From Serratia silvae (GTDB lineage Bacteria; Pseudomonadota; Gammaproteobacteria; Enterobacterales; Enterobacteriaceae): 64,000 nucleotides of DNA. Positions 1-8,955 of this stretch are shown here, piece by piece. The stretch covers positions 119,535 through 183,534 of the forward strand of contig NZ_JAGQDC010000009.1 in NCBI RefSeq assembly GCF_023282985.1. The letters are read 5' to 3'. How positions within the stretch are numbered: the stretch's first letter is position 1; each line of letters begins with the position of its first letter. The notes beneath the pieces are model-generated. The model was given only the letters and a program-made list of their open reading frames with translations, ran no database searches and was not told the DNA's origin. Made by a program: the position numbers and the translations under genes.

Positions 1-74
1 AATTTTCTCTTGTTAGCCCATCCTAACTGATGCTTAATCATTCAACACTCGATATATTTCGCCAGGAGCCCACC

Positions 75-1229
75 ATGCAAAGCGCCTGCTCGCAACGTTC
101 AAAACTGCCGGACGTTGGCACCACCATTTTCACCGTGATTGGCCAATTGAGCGCCGAACATCAGGCCCTGAATCTTTCGCAGGGCGCCCCCAATTTTGCC
201 TGCGATGTACAACTGATCGAAGGCGTCGCCCAAGCCATGCGTGCAGGTCATAACCAGTACGCCCCGATGAGCGGCGTAGCAGCACTGCGTCATGCACTGG
301 CGGAAAAAGTTGAGCGGCTGTATGGCGCCCGCTATGACGCCGACGACGAAATCACGGTGATCGCCAGCGCCAGCGAAGGGTTGTACTCCGCCATCAGCGC
401 GCTGGTCCATCCCGGCGATGAGGTGATCTATTTCGAACCCGCCTTCGACAGCTACGCCCCGATTGTGCGTCTGCAAGGGGCGACCCCGGTTGCCATCAAG
501 CTTTCGCTGCAAGATTTAACCATCGACTGGAATGAGGTGGCGGCGGCAATCAACAGCAAAACGCGAATGATCATCGTCAACAGCCCGCACAACCCTACCG
601 GCAGCGTATTCGATGAACACGATATCGAGCGCCTGACCGCCTTGACCCGTAATACCGATATCGTCATTCTTTCCGATGAAGTGTATGAGCACGTGGTCTT
701 CGACGGCGGCATTCACCACAGCATGGCCTGCCATCCCGCTCTGGCAGAGCGCAGCGTGATCGTCTCTTCCTTTGGCAAGACCTATCACGTCACCGGTTGG
801 CGCGTCGGTTACTGCATGGCACCGGCAGCGCTGATGGACGAAATCCGCAAGGTGCACCAATTTATGGTGTTCTCTGCCGATACGCCGATGCAATATGCCT
901 TTGCCGCCGCCCTGAATAATCCACAGAGCTACCTGGGGTTGGCGGAGTTCTACCAGCAAAAGCGCGATCTGCTGGCAGCCGCGTTGCAAAAATCACGCTT
1001 TGAGTTACTGCCCAGCCGTGGCAGCTTCTTTATGTTGGCCCGCTTTAGCGGTTTCAGTAATGAAAGCGACAACGACTTTGCGGTCCGCTTGATCCGCGAA
1101 GCCAAGGTGGCAACCATCCCGCTGTCGGCGTTCTACAGCGACGGCACCGATACCGGCATTATCCGGCTTAGTTTCTCGAAAGATAATGACACCCTGCTGG
1201 AAGGCGCTCGCCGTCTGTGTCAGGTGTGA
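75..1229 (+). CDS. ybdL: Methionine aminotransferase (YbdL-like, PLP-dependent)
   Basis: A class I/II aminotransferase of 384 residues, closely resembling E. coli YbdL, which prefers methionine as amino donor. The PLP-binding lysine lies in SSFGKTYH at about residue 235; the NSPHNPTG and SDEVYEH cofactor motifs precede it. An upstream in-frame ATG at 30 exists, but the ATG at 75 follows a CCAGGAG ribosome site and matches where the family begins (SKLPxxGTTIF). The amino-acid binding protein gene follows after 33 bases on the same strand, so the two are probably co-transcribed. The exact substrate is inferred from the family. Confidence 0.88.
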   Translation: MQSACSQRSKLPDVGTTIFTVIGQLSAEHQALNLSQGAPNFACDVQLIEGVAQAMRAGHNQYAPMSGVAALRHALAEKVERLYGARYDADDEITVIASASEGLYSAISALVHPGDEVIYFEPAFDSYAPIVRLQGATPVAIKLSLQDLTIDWNEVAAAINSKTRMIIVNSPHNPTGSVFDEHDIERLTALTRNTDIVILSDEVYEHVVFDGGIHHSMACHPALAERSVIVSSFGKTYHVTGWRVGYCMAPAALMDEIRKVHQFMVFSADTPMQYAFAAALNNPQSYLGLAEFYQQKRDLLAAALQKSRFELLPSRGSFFMLARFSGFSNESDNDFAVRLIREAKVATIPLSAFYSDGTDTGIIRLSFSKDNDTLLEGARRLCQV

Positions 1230-1262
1230 TCCATTGATTTTTACCATGGGGAAGCAACAACA

Positions 1263-2045
1263 ATGAAAAAAACACTGAAAAAGCTGATCGCGGCGGGATG
1301 TTTACTGGCTGCCGGTTCCACACTAGCGGCAGAGAATAGCCTGCGTTTTGGGCTTGAAGCCCTGTATCCGCCTTTCGAGTCCAAATCCGCCAGCGGCCAG
1401 TTGGAAGGGTTTGATATCGATCTGGGTAACGCCGTGTGCGCCGCCGCACAGGTCAAATGCAGCTGGGTAGAAACCTCGTTCGACAGCCTGATCCCGGCGT
1501 TGCAGGCCCGCAAATTTGACGTGATTAACTCGGCGATGAACGTCACCGAGCAACGCAGGCAGGCGATTGCGTTTACCGATTCGATCTATCAGGTGCCAAA
1601 CCGCCTGATTGCCAAGGCCGACAGCGGCCTGAAACCCGATGCCAAATCGCTGGCGGGTAAACACGTCGGCGTGTTGCAGGGTTCCATTCAGGAAAATTAT
1701 GCCAAGGCACACTGGGCACCGGAAGGGGTTGATGTCGTATCCTATCAGGATCAAAACCAGGTCTATCTGGATCTGACCGCTGGCCGCCTGGATGCCACCT
1801 TGATCATGGCCCCTGCCGGGCAGAGCGGTTTCCTGGCACATCCGGATGGTAAGGGTTTTGCGTTTGTTGGTGATGCGGTGCAGGACGATAAAATCCTCGG
1901 TGAAGGCATCGCCTTCGGCCTGCGTAAAGACGATACCGCGACGCTGAAAAAGCTCAACGAAGCCATCGCCAAGGTGAAGCAGCAAGGCACCATTGGCGAA
2001 CTGTCCAAGAAGTACTTTGGCGATATCGATGTGACGGTGAAGTAA
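1263..2045 (+). CDS. Periplasmic amino-acid-binding protein (HisJ/ArgT type, SBP_bac_3)
   Basis: A 260-residue extracytoplasmic solute-binding protein. A signal peptide of about 22 residues ends in STLA before AENSLRFG. The body has the typical family 3 pattern: LRFGLEALYPPFE, then GFDIDLGNAVC, then DVINSAMNVTEQR, resembling lysine/arginine/ornithine- and histidine-binding proteins. No permease or ATPase gene is adjacent, so it is an orphan binding protein that would have to use a transporter encoded elsewhere. A GGGGAAG ribosome site precedes the ATG. The ligand is not determined; a basic amino acid is the best guess from similarity. Confidence 0.85.
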   Translation: MKKTLKKLIAAGCLLAAGSTLAAENSLRFGLEALYPPFESKSASGQLEGFDIDLGNAVCAAAQVKCSWVETSFDSLIPALQARKFDVINSAMNVTEQRRQAIAFTDSIYQVPNRLIAKADSGLKPDAKSLAGKHVGVLQGSIQENYAKAHWAPEGVDVVSYQDQNQVYLDLTAGRLDATLIMAPAGQSGFLAHPDGKGFAFVGDAVQDDKILGEGIAFGLRKDDTATLKKLNEAIAKVKQQGTIGELSKKYFGDIDVTVK

Positions 2046-2055
2046 CCGTTGTCCT

Positions 2056-2084
2056 CTGGCACTCTTCAACTCGGAGAGTGCCAG
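2056..2084. terminator. Hairpin between convergent genes
   Basis: A perfect 10-bp stem (CTGGCACTCT with AGAGTGCCAG) and a 9-nt loop lie between the convergent binding-protein gene and ddlA. There is no long T-run on either side, so it may be a weak terminator or a transcript-end stabilising hairpin. Confidence 0.5.
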
Positions 2085-2095
2085 GAAAACGCCAT

Positions 2096-3202
2096 TTACT
2101 TGCTGTCAAACACCGAACTGTTCAGCCCACGATCCTGCTGATGGCGTTCCAAAGCCAGCTCAATCAACGCGGTAATCAGCTGGGTATAGCTCACCCCGCT
2201 GGCTCCCCACAGTTTTGGGTACATACTGATATTGGTGAACCCCGGTAGCGTATTAATCTCGTTGATAATCACATTATTGTCCGGTGTCAGGAACACGTCG
2301 ACACGCGCCATGCCCAGACAGTCCAACGCCTTGAAAGCCTGCAGCGCCACATCGCGGATTTTATCGCTGACATCCGGATCGATCACCGCCGGTACCACCA
2401 CCTGTGCGCCCTGCTCGTTGATATATTTGGTGTCGTAAGAGTAGAACTCATCGCTCAAGATAATTTCGCCACAGACGCTGGCCTGCGGATTATCGTTGCC
2501 CAATACCGCGCATTCGATCTCACGGCCCACAATGGCCGACTCCACCAGCACTTTATGGTCGAAACTGAATGCCAAGGCGATAGCCTGCTCGTACTCAGCC
2601 TGGTCATGCACCTTGCTGACGCCAACGGAGGAGCCTTGGTTCGCCGGTTTAACAAACAGCGGTAACCCCAGGCTTTCACTTAATTGAGTAAAACCGTACT
2701 TGTTGCGGTTGGAACGCGTCAGCGTGACGAACGGTGCCACTGCCAGCCCGGCATCCCGCAGCAGACGTTTGGTAACGTCTTTATCCATGCTGACCGCCGA
2801 CCCCAACACGCCCGCCCCCACAAACGGCATATTAGCCATGCGCAGCAGCCCTTGCAGCGAGCCATCTTCCCCCAGGGTGCCGTGGACGATAGGGAACACC
2901 ACGTCGAGCTGGCCCAGCGCACCTGCTCCATCGGCTTCAATCAGTTGCTGTTTCTCATACCCAGGGACCAGCGCCACATTTTTATTCGAGTGGTTCAGCG
3001 CGATCAGCGCCGGGTTTTCCGCATTCAGCAGGAAGTTGGAGGCATCGTTAAGATGCCACTGTCCCTGCTTATCAATACCCAACAGCGTGACGTCAAACTT
3101 CTCTTTGTCGATGGCATCCAGAATATTTTTTGCCGACTGCAGCGAAACCTCATGCTCCGCCGATTTGCCCCCAAAGATCACCCCAACACGTAGTTTAGTC
3201 AC
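2096..3202 (-). CDS. ddlA: D-alanine--D-alanine ligase A
   Basis: A 368-residue ATP-grasp ligase that joins two D-alanines for peptidoglycan precursor synthesis in the cytoplasm. Visible motifs are the N-terminal [10 protein letters not shown] (substrate site), HGTLGEDG near residue 109, the ATP-grasp [11 protein letters not shown] stretch and the C-terminal [10 protein letters not shown] metal-binding motif. Length and sequence fit DdlA rather than the shorter DdlB. It stands alone on the minus strand, convergent with the binding-protein gene and divergent from the ParD-like/map pair. Confidence 0.95.
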   Translation of the reverse strand: MTKLRVGVIFGGKSAEHEVSLQSAKNILDAIDKEKFDVTLLGIDKQGQWHLNDASNFLLNAENPALIALNHSNKNVALVPGYEKQQLIEADGAGALGQLDVVFPIVHGTLGEDGSLQGLLRMANMPFVGAGVLGSAVSMDKDVTKRLLRDAGLAVAPFVTLTRSNRNKYGFTQLSESLGLPLFVKPANQGSSVGVSKVHDQAEYEQAIALAFSFDHKVLVESAIVGREIECAVLGNDNPQASVCGEIILSDEFYSYDTKYINEQGAQVVVPAVIDPDVSDKIRDVALQAFKALDCLGMARVDVFLTPDNNVIINEINTLPGFTNISMYPKLWGASGVSYTQLITALIELALERHQQDRGLNSSVFDSK

Positions 3203-3333
3203 GCCCTAAATCCTTCTTAAAAAGTCATGGCAACAAAGCCGACCCTCACAATAAACGCATTGTGCAGCCCCGGCAATCATCATGGGGCCTAAAATGCCTA
3301 CGCCACAGAATGCCAAACCCACAGCATCCAAAA

Positions 3334-3350
3334 CGTATACACTCCGTATA
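3334..3350 (+). promoter_or_regulatory. Tandem CGTATA motif upstream of ParD-like gene
   Basis: CGTATA occurs twice, at 3334-3339 and 3345-3350, 11 bp apart (about one helical turn), just before the ribosome site ACGGAG of the ParD-like gene. The spacing is what one would expect for a ribbon-helix-helix dimer binding its own promoter. This is inferred from position and spacing only. Confidence 0.35.
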
Positions 3351-3372
3351 TTGTTCGCTTACGGAGTCTGCT

Positions 3373-3576
3373 ATGGGGATCGTAAAAATCTCGGAGACGC
3401 TACATGACGATCTCAGGCTCGCCAGCCTGACCATGTCACGTTCTATCAACGCACAGGCGGAACACTGGATCAGGATCGGTATGCTGGCAGAGCTGAACCC
3501 GGAGCTGACCTATCCGCAACTGGTAAAGAAAATGATGAAAGATAACACGCTGACGCTAAAGGAGATTGTTGGGTGA
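3373..3576 (+). CDS. ParD-like antitoxin-family protein
   Basis: A 67-residue protein beginning MGIVKISETLHDDLR, a ParD-like ribbon-helix-helix type N-terminus (I believe Pfam ParD_like), followed by the helical stretch MSRSINAQAEHWIRIG. The start is the ATG at 3373, preceded by ACGGAG seven bases upstream; longer in-frame upstream starts lack this. Its TGA overlaps the GTG start of the map paralogue (GTGA), so the two are translationally coupled, the arrangement usual for antitoxin-toxin pairs. No conventional toxin such as ParE is present. Function unknown; it may simply regulate the downstream peptidase gene. Confidence 0.75.
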   Translation: MGIVKISETLHDDLRLASLTMSRSINAQAEHWIRIGMLAELNPELTYPQLVKKMMKDNTLTLKEIVG

Positions 3577-4367
3577 AAGAGATTGTGATTAAAACGCCGC
3601 AGGAGATTGCCATCATGCGCCACTCCGGCGCGCTGCTGGCCAAGGTGTTTGCCATGCTCGATGAGGTGATCCGCGAAGGGATCACCACCATGGAGATCAA
3701 TGACCTTACCGAAGCCTTTATCGTCAATGAGCTGAAATCACGCCCTGCCAGCAAGGGCCAGTATGATTTCCCCTACGTGCTCAATACCTCGATCGACGAG
3801 GTGATCTGCCACGGCATCCCGTCGGCCAGCAAAATTCTGCGTTCAGGGATGATCGTCAATGTGGATATCACCCTGGAAAACAATGGGTTTATTGCCGATT
3901 CCAGCAAGATGTACTGTATTGGCCAAACCACCCCGATTGCCAAGCGCCTGGTCAACAATGTGTATGAGTCGATGTGGCAAGGCATCCGGGCAGTGAAACC
4001 TGGTGCTACGCTAGGTGACATCGGCCACGCCATTCAGCAACATGCAGAACAGGCGGGTTACAGCGTAGTGCGGGAATATTGTGGGCATGGCATTGGCCGT
4101 GAAATGCACGAAGGCCCAGCGGTGCTACACTTCGGCCAGCCAGGAACCGGTACGGTGTTGCAGGAAGGGATGGTGTTTACCATCGAACCGATGATTAACC
4201 AGGGCGACCACCGCATCAAACAGAAGAAAGATGGCTGGACCGTGGTCACCCGCGATAAAAAACTTTCCGCCCAATGGGAGCACACCGTGGCGGTCACCGC
4301 CGACGGCGTGGAGATCCTGACGCTACGCGCAGAAGAACGTGAGGCGGGATATCAGGAACGCTATTAA
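3573..4367 (+). CDS. map: Type I methionine aminopeptidase (second-copy type)
   Basis: A 264-residue M24A metallopeptidase that removes N-terminal methionine. All catalytic and metal residues of E. coli Map are visible with an offset of one: H80, D98, D109, H172, E205 and E236. The divergence from the housekeeping Map (for example IADSSKMYCIG in place of HGDTSKMF) and the absence of rpsB/tsf nearby suggest a paralogue; the essential map would be elsewhere. The start is GTG, overlapping the ParD-like stop by four bases. The coupling to a ParD-like gene is the unusual point. Confidence 0.88.
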   Translation: MKEIVIKTPQEIAIMRHSGALLAKVFAMLDEVIREGITTMEINDLTEAFIVNELKSRPASKGQYDFPYVLNTSIDEVICHGIPSASKILRSGMIVNVDITLENNGFIADSSKMYCIGQTTPIAKRLVNNVYESMWQGIRAVKPGATLGDIGHAIQQHAEQAGYSVVREYCGHGIGREMHEGPAVLHFGQPGTGTVLQEGMVFTIEPMINQGDHRIKQKKDGWTVVTRDKKLSAQWEHTVAVTADGVEILTLRAEEREAGYQERY

Positions 4368-4410
4368 ACATTAAACCCCGTTGCAGCCAGGCGGGGACAT
4401 GGAGAGGGTC

Positions 4411-6108
4411 ATGACGCAGGCATTTATCACTCAGTTGAAGAATATCGTTGGCAACGTGCAAGTGCTGACCGGCGAGCGAAGCACCGAACGTTATCGCAAA
4501 GGTTTCCGCTCCGGCGGTGGCAAAGCATTGGCCGTCGTGTTCCCTACCCGTCTGCTGCAACTGTGGCAGGTTCTGCAAGCCTGCGTCGCCGCCGATAAGA
4601 TTGTGATTATGCAGGCGGCCAACACCGGCTTGACCGAAGGCTCTACCCCCAGCGGCGAGGATTATGACCGTGAGATTGTGATCATCAGCACCTTGCGGCT
4701 CGATCATATTCAGGTGTTGGACAACGGCAAGCAGGTGATCGGCTTCCCTGGTAGCACGCTCAATAAGCTGGAAAGGTTACTGAAACCTTATGGCCGCGAA
4801 CCGCATTCGGTGATCGGCTCTTCCTGCATCGGCGCTTCGGTGATCGGTGGCGTGTGTAACAACTCCGGCGGCTCGCTGGTCAAGCGCGGCCCGGCCTATA
4901 CCGAAATGGCGTTGTACGCCAAGCTGGACGCCGATGGTCAGTTACGGTTGGTCAATCATCTGGGGATTAACCTAGGCGATACGCCGGAAGAGATCCTTAC
5001 GCGGTTGGAAAAGGGCGATTACCGACCAACCGATGTTGAACATGGCGAATTGCGCGCTTCGGATAACGAATACGCCAGCCGGGTGCGCGATGTCGATGCC
5101 GATACCCCTTCCCGCTTTAACGCCGATAAACGCCGCCTGTTTGAAGCTTCTGGCTGTGCCGGTAAGCTGGCGGTGTTTGCGGTACGTCTGGACACCTTTG
5201 CCAAAGAAGATAAAGAGCAGGTGTTCTATATCGGCACCAACGACACCGCAGTATTGACCGAGCTGCGCCGCCATATGCTGAGCCTGTTTGAAAATCTGCC
5301 GGTGGCCGGGGAATATATGCACCGCGACATTTTCGATATCGCCGAGGTGTATGGCAAAGACACCTTTATGATGATCGATAAGCTCGGCACCGATCAAATG
5401 CCGCGCTTCTTCACCCTGAAAGGCCGGGTGGATGCCACGCTGAACAAACTGCCGCTGTTACCGCATAACCTCACCGACAACCTGATGCAAAAGCTGAGCA
5501 CGCTGGCCCCCAACCATCTGCCGCCGCGCATGAAACAGTATCGCCAGCGCTTTGAACACCATCTGCTGCTGAAAATGGCCGGGCCGGGTGTGGCTGAGGC
5601 CGAACAGTATCTGCAAAATTACTTTGCCCAGGCCGAAGGTGACTTTTTCGTCTGCACGCCAGAAGAAGGTAAGAAAGCGTTCCTGCACCGCTTTGCCGCT
5701 GCGGGCGCCGCCGTGCGCTATCACGCGGTACATGCCGACCAGGTAGAGGACATTCTGGCGCTGGATATCGCCCTACGCCGCAACGATACCGAGTGGTTCG
5801 AAACCCTGCCGCCGGAAATCGACAACCAGTTGGTGCACAAGCTGTATTACGGCCACTTTATGTGTCACGTGTTCCATCAGGATTACGTGGTGAAAAAAGG
5901 TGCGGACAGCCATGCGCTGAAAGAGCAAATGTTGGAGATCCTCAATCAGCGTGGTGCAGAGTATCCAGCGGAGCACAACGTCGGCCATCTGTATCATGCC
6001 AAGGCCGATTTGCAGGCCTTCTATCAGGATGCCGATCCCACCAACAGTTTTAATCCCGGCATTGGCAAAACCAGTAAGCAAAAACACTGGGGTAACAATA
6101 TCCAGTAA
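4411..6108 (+). CDS. dld: Quinone-dependent D-lactate dehydrogenase
   Basis: A 565-residue FAD-binding peripheral membrane respiratory enzyme that oxidises D-lactate to pyruvate and passes electrons to quinone. It aligns nearly end to end with E. coli Dld: the FAD domain carries ANTGLTEGSTP and SVIGSSCIGASVIGG, and the C-terminal membrane-binding region ends PTNSFNPGIGKTSK. I chose the ATG at 4411 because GGAGAG sits five bases upstream and the length then matches the family; ORFs from 4381 or 4399 are possible. Apparently monocistronic. In E. coli dld lies beside pbpG and yohC, both also in this window. Confidence 0.95.
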   Translation: MTQAFITQLKNIVGNVQVLTGERSTERYRKGFRSGGGKALAVVFPTRLLQLWQVLQACVAADKIVIMQAANTGLTEGSTPSGEDYDREIVIISTLRLDHIQVLDNGKQVIGFPGSTLNKLERLLKPYGREPHSVIGSSCIGASVIGGVCNNSGGSLVKRGPAYTEMALYAKLDADGQLRLVNHLGINLGDTPEEILTRLEKGDYRPTDVEHGELRASDNEYASRVRDVDADTPSRFNADKRRLFEASGCAGKLAVFAVRLDTFAKEDKEQVFYIGTNDTAVLTELRRHMLSLFENLPVAGEYMHRDIFDIAEVYGKDTFMMIDKLGTDQMPRFFTLKGRVDATLNKLPLLPHNLTDNLMQKLSTLAPNHLPPRMKQYRQRFEHHLLLKMAGPGVAEAEQYLQNYFAQAEGDFFVCTPEEGKKAFLHRFAAAGAAVRYHAVHADQVEDILALDIALRRNDTEWFETLPPEIDNQLVHKLYYGHFMCHVFHQDYVVKKGADSHALKEQMLEILNQRGAEYPAEHNVGHLYHAKADLQAFYQDADPTNSFNPGIGKTSKQKHWGNNIQ

Positions 6109-6122
6109 CATTTTATCCTGTC

Positions 6123-6152
6123 GCCAGAGTCCCCTGACCACGGGGCACTGGC
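6123..6152 (+). terminator. Imperfect hairpin after dld
   Basis: GCCAG..CCCC pairs with GGGG..CTGGC around a 7-nt loop, 15 bases after the dld stop. Internal mismatches and a weak T-run make this only a probable transcript end. Confidence 0.35.
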
Positions 6153-6258
6153 GCGCTATCGCTCTTTATGCCCCTCTTCTTCTGCCCTGTCGTCTAGACT
6201 TAATGTTCTGAATAAGGCGTCTGTCAGGCGTCAACATGAGCGACGAAAGGAGCACTTC

Positions 6259-7632
6259 ATGCCATACCAGACAGTAAACCCCTTTAACAATCAGCTAATT
6301 AAAGAATATACCCCGCATAACGACGATCAGCTGGAGCTGGCGCTGGCCCAGGCAGATGCGCTGTATCATTCCGACTGGGCCAAGGGCGAAATCAACCAGC
6401 GTTTACCCGTGCTGCATAAGCTGGCCGATCTGATGGAGAGCCGGGTAGAGGAACTGGCGAACATTGCCAGCGTTGAGATGGGTAAGCTGATCGAGCAAAG
6501 CCGTGGCGAAGTAAAGTTGTGTGCCCAAATTGCCCGTTACTACGCCAATAATGCGCAAAAATTCCTGGCCCCGGTAAGCTATGAGTCCAGCCTGGGTGAG
6601 GCCTGGGTCGAACATCATCCCATCGGGGTGTTGATGGCGGTCGAGCCTTGGAACTTTCCTTTCTACCAACTGATGCGCGTGCTCGCCCCTAACCTGGCGG
6701 CCGGGAACCCGGTAGTGGTCAAACATGCCAGCATCGTGCCGCACTGCGCCGAAGCGTTCGAGAAGCTGGTGCATGAGGCCGGAGCGCCCAAAGGGGCCTA
6801 TACCAACCTGTATATTTCCCAGGATCAGGTGGCAAGCATCATCGCCGACGTTCGGGTGCAAGGTGTGGCGCTGACCGGTTCGGAAAAAGCGGGCAGCATC
6901 GTGGCGGCTCAGGCAGCCAAGAAGCTGAAAAAAGCTACGCTGGAACTGGGGGGTAACGACGTTTTCGTCGTGCTCGACGATTGCGATCTCGAGAAGGCCG
7001 CCAAAGTGGGCGCACAGGCACGGCTCAACAATGCCGGGCAGGTCTGTACCGCCGCCAAGCGTTTTATCGTGCAGGAGAAAGTGGCAAAGGCCTTCCTGCA
7101 ACAGCTCACCGAGCATTTCAAAAATGTGAAAATGGGCGATCCGCTGGATGAAACCACCACTTTAGGGCCGCTATCCTCCAAGTCTGCCCTGGAAGGGCTG
7201 ATCGAGCAGGTCAATGACGCGGTGAAACAAGGGGCCAAACTACACCTGGGCGGCAAAGCGTTACAGCACGAAGGCAACTTCTTTGAACCCACCATCCTCA
7301 CGCATATCAGCCGCGATAATCCGGCCTATTTCACCGAGTTCTTCGGCCCGGTGGCGCAGGTCTATGTGGTGAGAGATGACGAGGAGATCGTCAAGCTGGC
7401 CAACGACTCCCATTACGGGCTAGGCGGGGCCATCTTCAGTACTGATATTGAACGAGCCAAAAAGCTGGCCTCACGCATTGAGACCGGCATGGTGTATATC
7501 AACTCATTAACCGATACCGCACCCGAGCTGCCGTTTGGCGGTGTGAAACGTTCCGGCTTTGGCCGTGAGTTGTCAGATCTGGGGATTAAGGAGTTTGTGA
7601 ACCAGAAGCTGGTGGTGGTAAGCAACAGCTAG
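6259..7632 (+). CDS. NAD(P)-dependent succinate-semialdehyde dehydrogenase-like (Sad/YneI type)
   Basis: A 457-residue aldehyde dehydrogenase. The catalytic set is complete: N132 in EPWNFP, general base E229 in LELGGND and nucleophile C263 in GQVCTAAKRF. The length near 460 and the short N-terminus are those of the E. coli Sad (YneI) subgroup, which oxidises succinate semialdehyde to succinate. Preceded by a GAAAGGAG ribosome site. The gene stands alone between dld and yohC, with no GABA or putrescine catabolic neighbours, so the substrate remains an inference from family. Confidence 0.85.
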   Translation: MPYQTVNPFNNQLIKEYTPHNDDQLELALAQADALYHSDWAKGEINQRLPVLHKLADLMESRVEELANIASVEMGKLIEQSRGEVKLCAQIARYYANNAQKFLAPVSYESSLGEAWVEHHPIGVLMAVEPWNFPFYQLMRVLAPNLAAGNPVVVKHASIVPHCAEAFEKLVHEAGAPKGAYTNLYISQDQVASIIADVRVQGVALTGSEKAGSIVAAQAAKKLKKATLELGGNDVFVVLDDCDLEKAAKVGAQARLNNAGQVCTAAKRFIVQEKVAKAFLQQLTEHFKNVKMGDPLDETTTLGPLSSKSALEGLIEQVNDAVKQGAKLHLGGKALQHEGNFFEPTILTHISRDNPAYFTEFFGPVAQVYVVRDDEEIVKLANDSHYGLGGAIFSTDIERAKKLASRIETGMVYINSLTDTAPELPFGGVKRSGFGRELSDLGIKEFVNQKLVVVSNS

Positions 7633-7645
7633 CCTATTAAGGAAA

Positions 7646-7673
7646 GCCCCCCATACCGCAGGGTATGAGGGGC
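7646..7673. terminator. Bidirectional hairpin between aldehyde dehydrogenase and yohC
   Basis: A 12-bp stem with one mismatch (7646-7657 with 7662-7673) and a GCAG loop separates two convergent genes. Positioned 14 bases after one stop codon and 17 before the other. Confidence 0.6.
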
Positions 7674-7689
7674 AAAAATCACGCTAACT

Positions 7690-8280
7690 TCAGAATAACC
7701 AGGAACCATACCCCCACAGCAGTACGGTCAGCCCAAGTAACAGCTCGAGCAACAGGATGCCCATAGCCAACGTCGAGCTGGAGAAGATAAACCCCTCTTT
7801 GCGATCGATATTCAGGAAATGAGGAATGCCGAGATACAGCAGATAGCCCGAATAAGCCAGGCCGATAATCCCGACAAACAGGCACAGCCAAACCACCGGG
7901 TACAGCGCCACTAATCCGCTGAGGAACATCGGAGTCGCCACATAGCCCGCAAAGACCATACACAGATGCAGGCTTGGCCGTGACTCATAACGCCGCGCCA
8001 TCCAGTGGATCACCTTGCCCATGATCGCCACGCCAGCCAGCATCAACAGATAAAACGCCACGGCGGTGTAGAGAGCGGTGAAGATATCCAGGCGGATTGC
8101 CTGCCCTTGACCAGAGAGCCAGCCCAGCTGCGTGGTCCCGATAAATGCACTGACCACCGGAATCAACGCCATTAACAGCACGTGGTGGGTATACAGGTGC
8201 GAGACGGATTCATTCTCGCTTTTGATCTGTTTCAACTCGACGTTGGGATGGGCCAGCAGACCCCAGACATGATTGACCAT
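7690..8280 (-). CDS. yohC: YIP1-family inner-membrane protein YohC
   Basis: A 196-residue polytopic membrane protein of the Yip1 family, very similar to E. coli YohC throughout (for example HYTHHVLLMA-like and CMVFAGYVATP stretches). About five hydrophobic segments are visible. The start at 8280 is chosen because AGGAGGT lies just upstream; the longer ORF adds only five residues. Function unknown in the family. It converges on the aldehyde dehydrogenase gene. Confidence 0.88.
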   Translation of the reverse strand: MVNHVWGLLAHPNVELKQIKSENESVSHLYTHHVLLMALIPVVSAFIGTTQLGWLSGQGQAIRLDIFTALYTAVAFYLLMLAGVAIMGKVIHWMARRYESRPSLHLCMVFAGYVATPMFLSGLVALYPVVWLCLFVGIIGLAYSGYLLYLGIPHFLNIDRKEGFIFSSSTLAMGILLLELLLGLTVLLWGYGSWLF

Positions 8281-8487
8281 GAGACACCTCCTCATTTCGC
8301 CGCCAACCGCGATCGGCGAACGGAAAACACACCACTGGCGGTTCAGACACCGCGCAAGGGTTGCGGCTATCAGGCTCTCTGCCCTGTATCAATTATAGTC
8401 TTTGGTTGAAAAAACGTACGCTGTCAGCGGCCTGTGGGTTACTCTGCACTATAATCAATATGTTGCGTTACTTGATGGAGGGAGACC

Positions 8488-8955
8488 ATGACAACCAAGA
8501 TCCGCACTCGCCAAAGCGGGATTAATAACGTGCAGGCCGGGCAGAACGTGATGGTGATCGAGCCCAGCAACCTGTATGGCTGCCAGTTGGGGGACGACGT
8601 GTTTGTCGGCCCGTTTGTCGAGATCCAGAAGAACGTCTGCGTGGGCGCGCGCAGCAAGATCCAGTCGCATAGCTTTATCTGTGAATACGTGACCTTGGGC
8701 GAAGATTGCTTTATTGGCCACGGCGTGATGTTTGCCAACGATCTGTTCAAAGGGGGAACCCCTAACGCCGACCCGGCAAGCTGGGGACACACGCGGCTCG
8801 GCAACCGGGTTTCTGTCGGTTCTGGCGCCACCATACTGGCCGTGGAAATCTGCGATGACGTGGTGATTGGTGCTGGTGCCGTAGTCAGCAAGAGCATCAC
8901 CCGCAAAGGCATTTATGCGGGCAACCCCGCCAGGCTGCTAAGGGAGCTGGAATAA
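8488..8955 (+). CDS. Hexapeptide-repeat acyltransferase
   Basis: A 155-residue left-handed beta-helix transferase: repeated hexad pattern (VFVGPFVEI, CFIGHGVMF, VSVGSGATI, VVIGAGAVVS) and the typical C-terminus GIYAGNPARLLRE. Members transfer acetyl groups to sugars or antibiotics; the acceptor here is unknown. A GGAGGGA ribosome site precedes the ATG. Its TAA stop is followed immediately by the TTG start of a GNAT acetyltransferase, suggesting a two-gene operon of acyltransferases. Confidence 0.85.
   Translation: MTTKIRTRQSGINNVQAGQNVMVIEPSNLYGCQLGDDVFVGPFVEIQKNVCVGARSKIQSHSFICEYVTLGEDCFIGHGVMFANDLFKGGTPNADPASWGHTRLGNRVSVGSGATILAVEICDDVVIGAGAVVSKSITRKGIYAGNPARLLRELE

Noticed and set aside
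3573..4367. Housekeeping map gene
   Set aside because: The enzyme is complete, but rpsB/tsf are absent and the sequence differs from the enterobacterial Map, so it is called a second copy.
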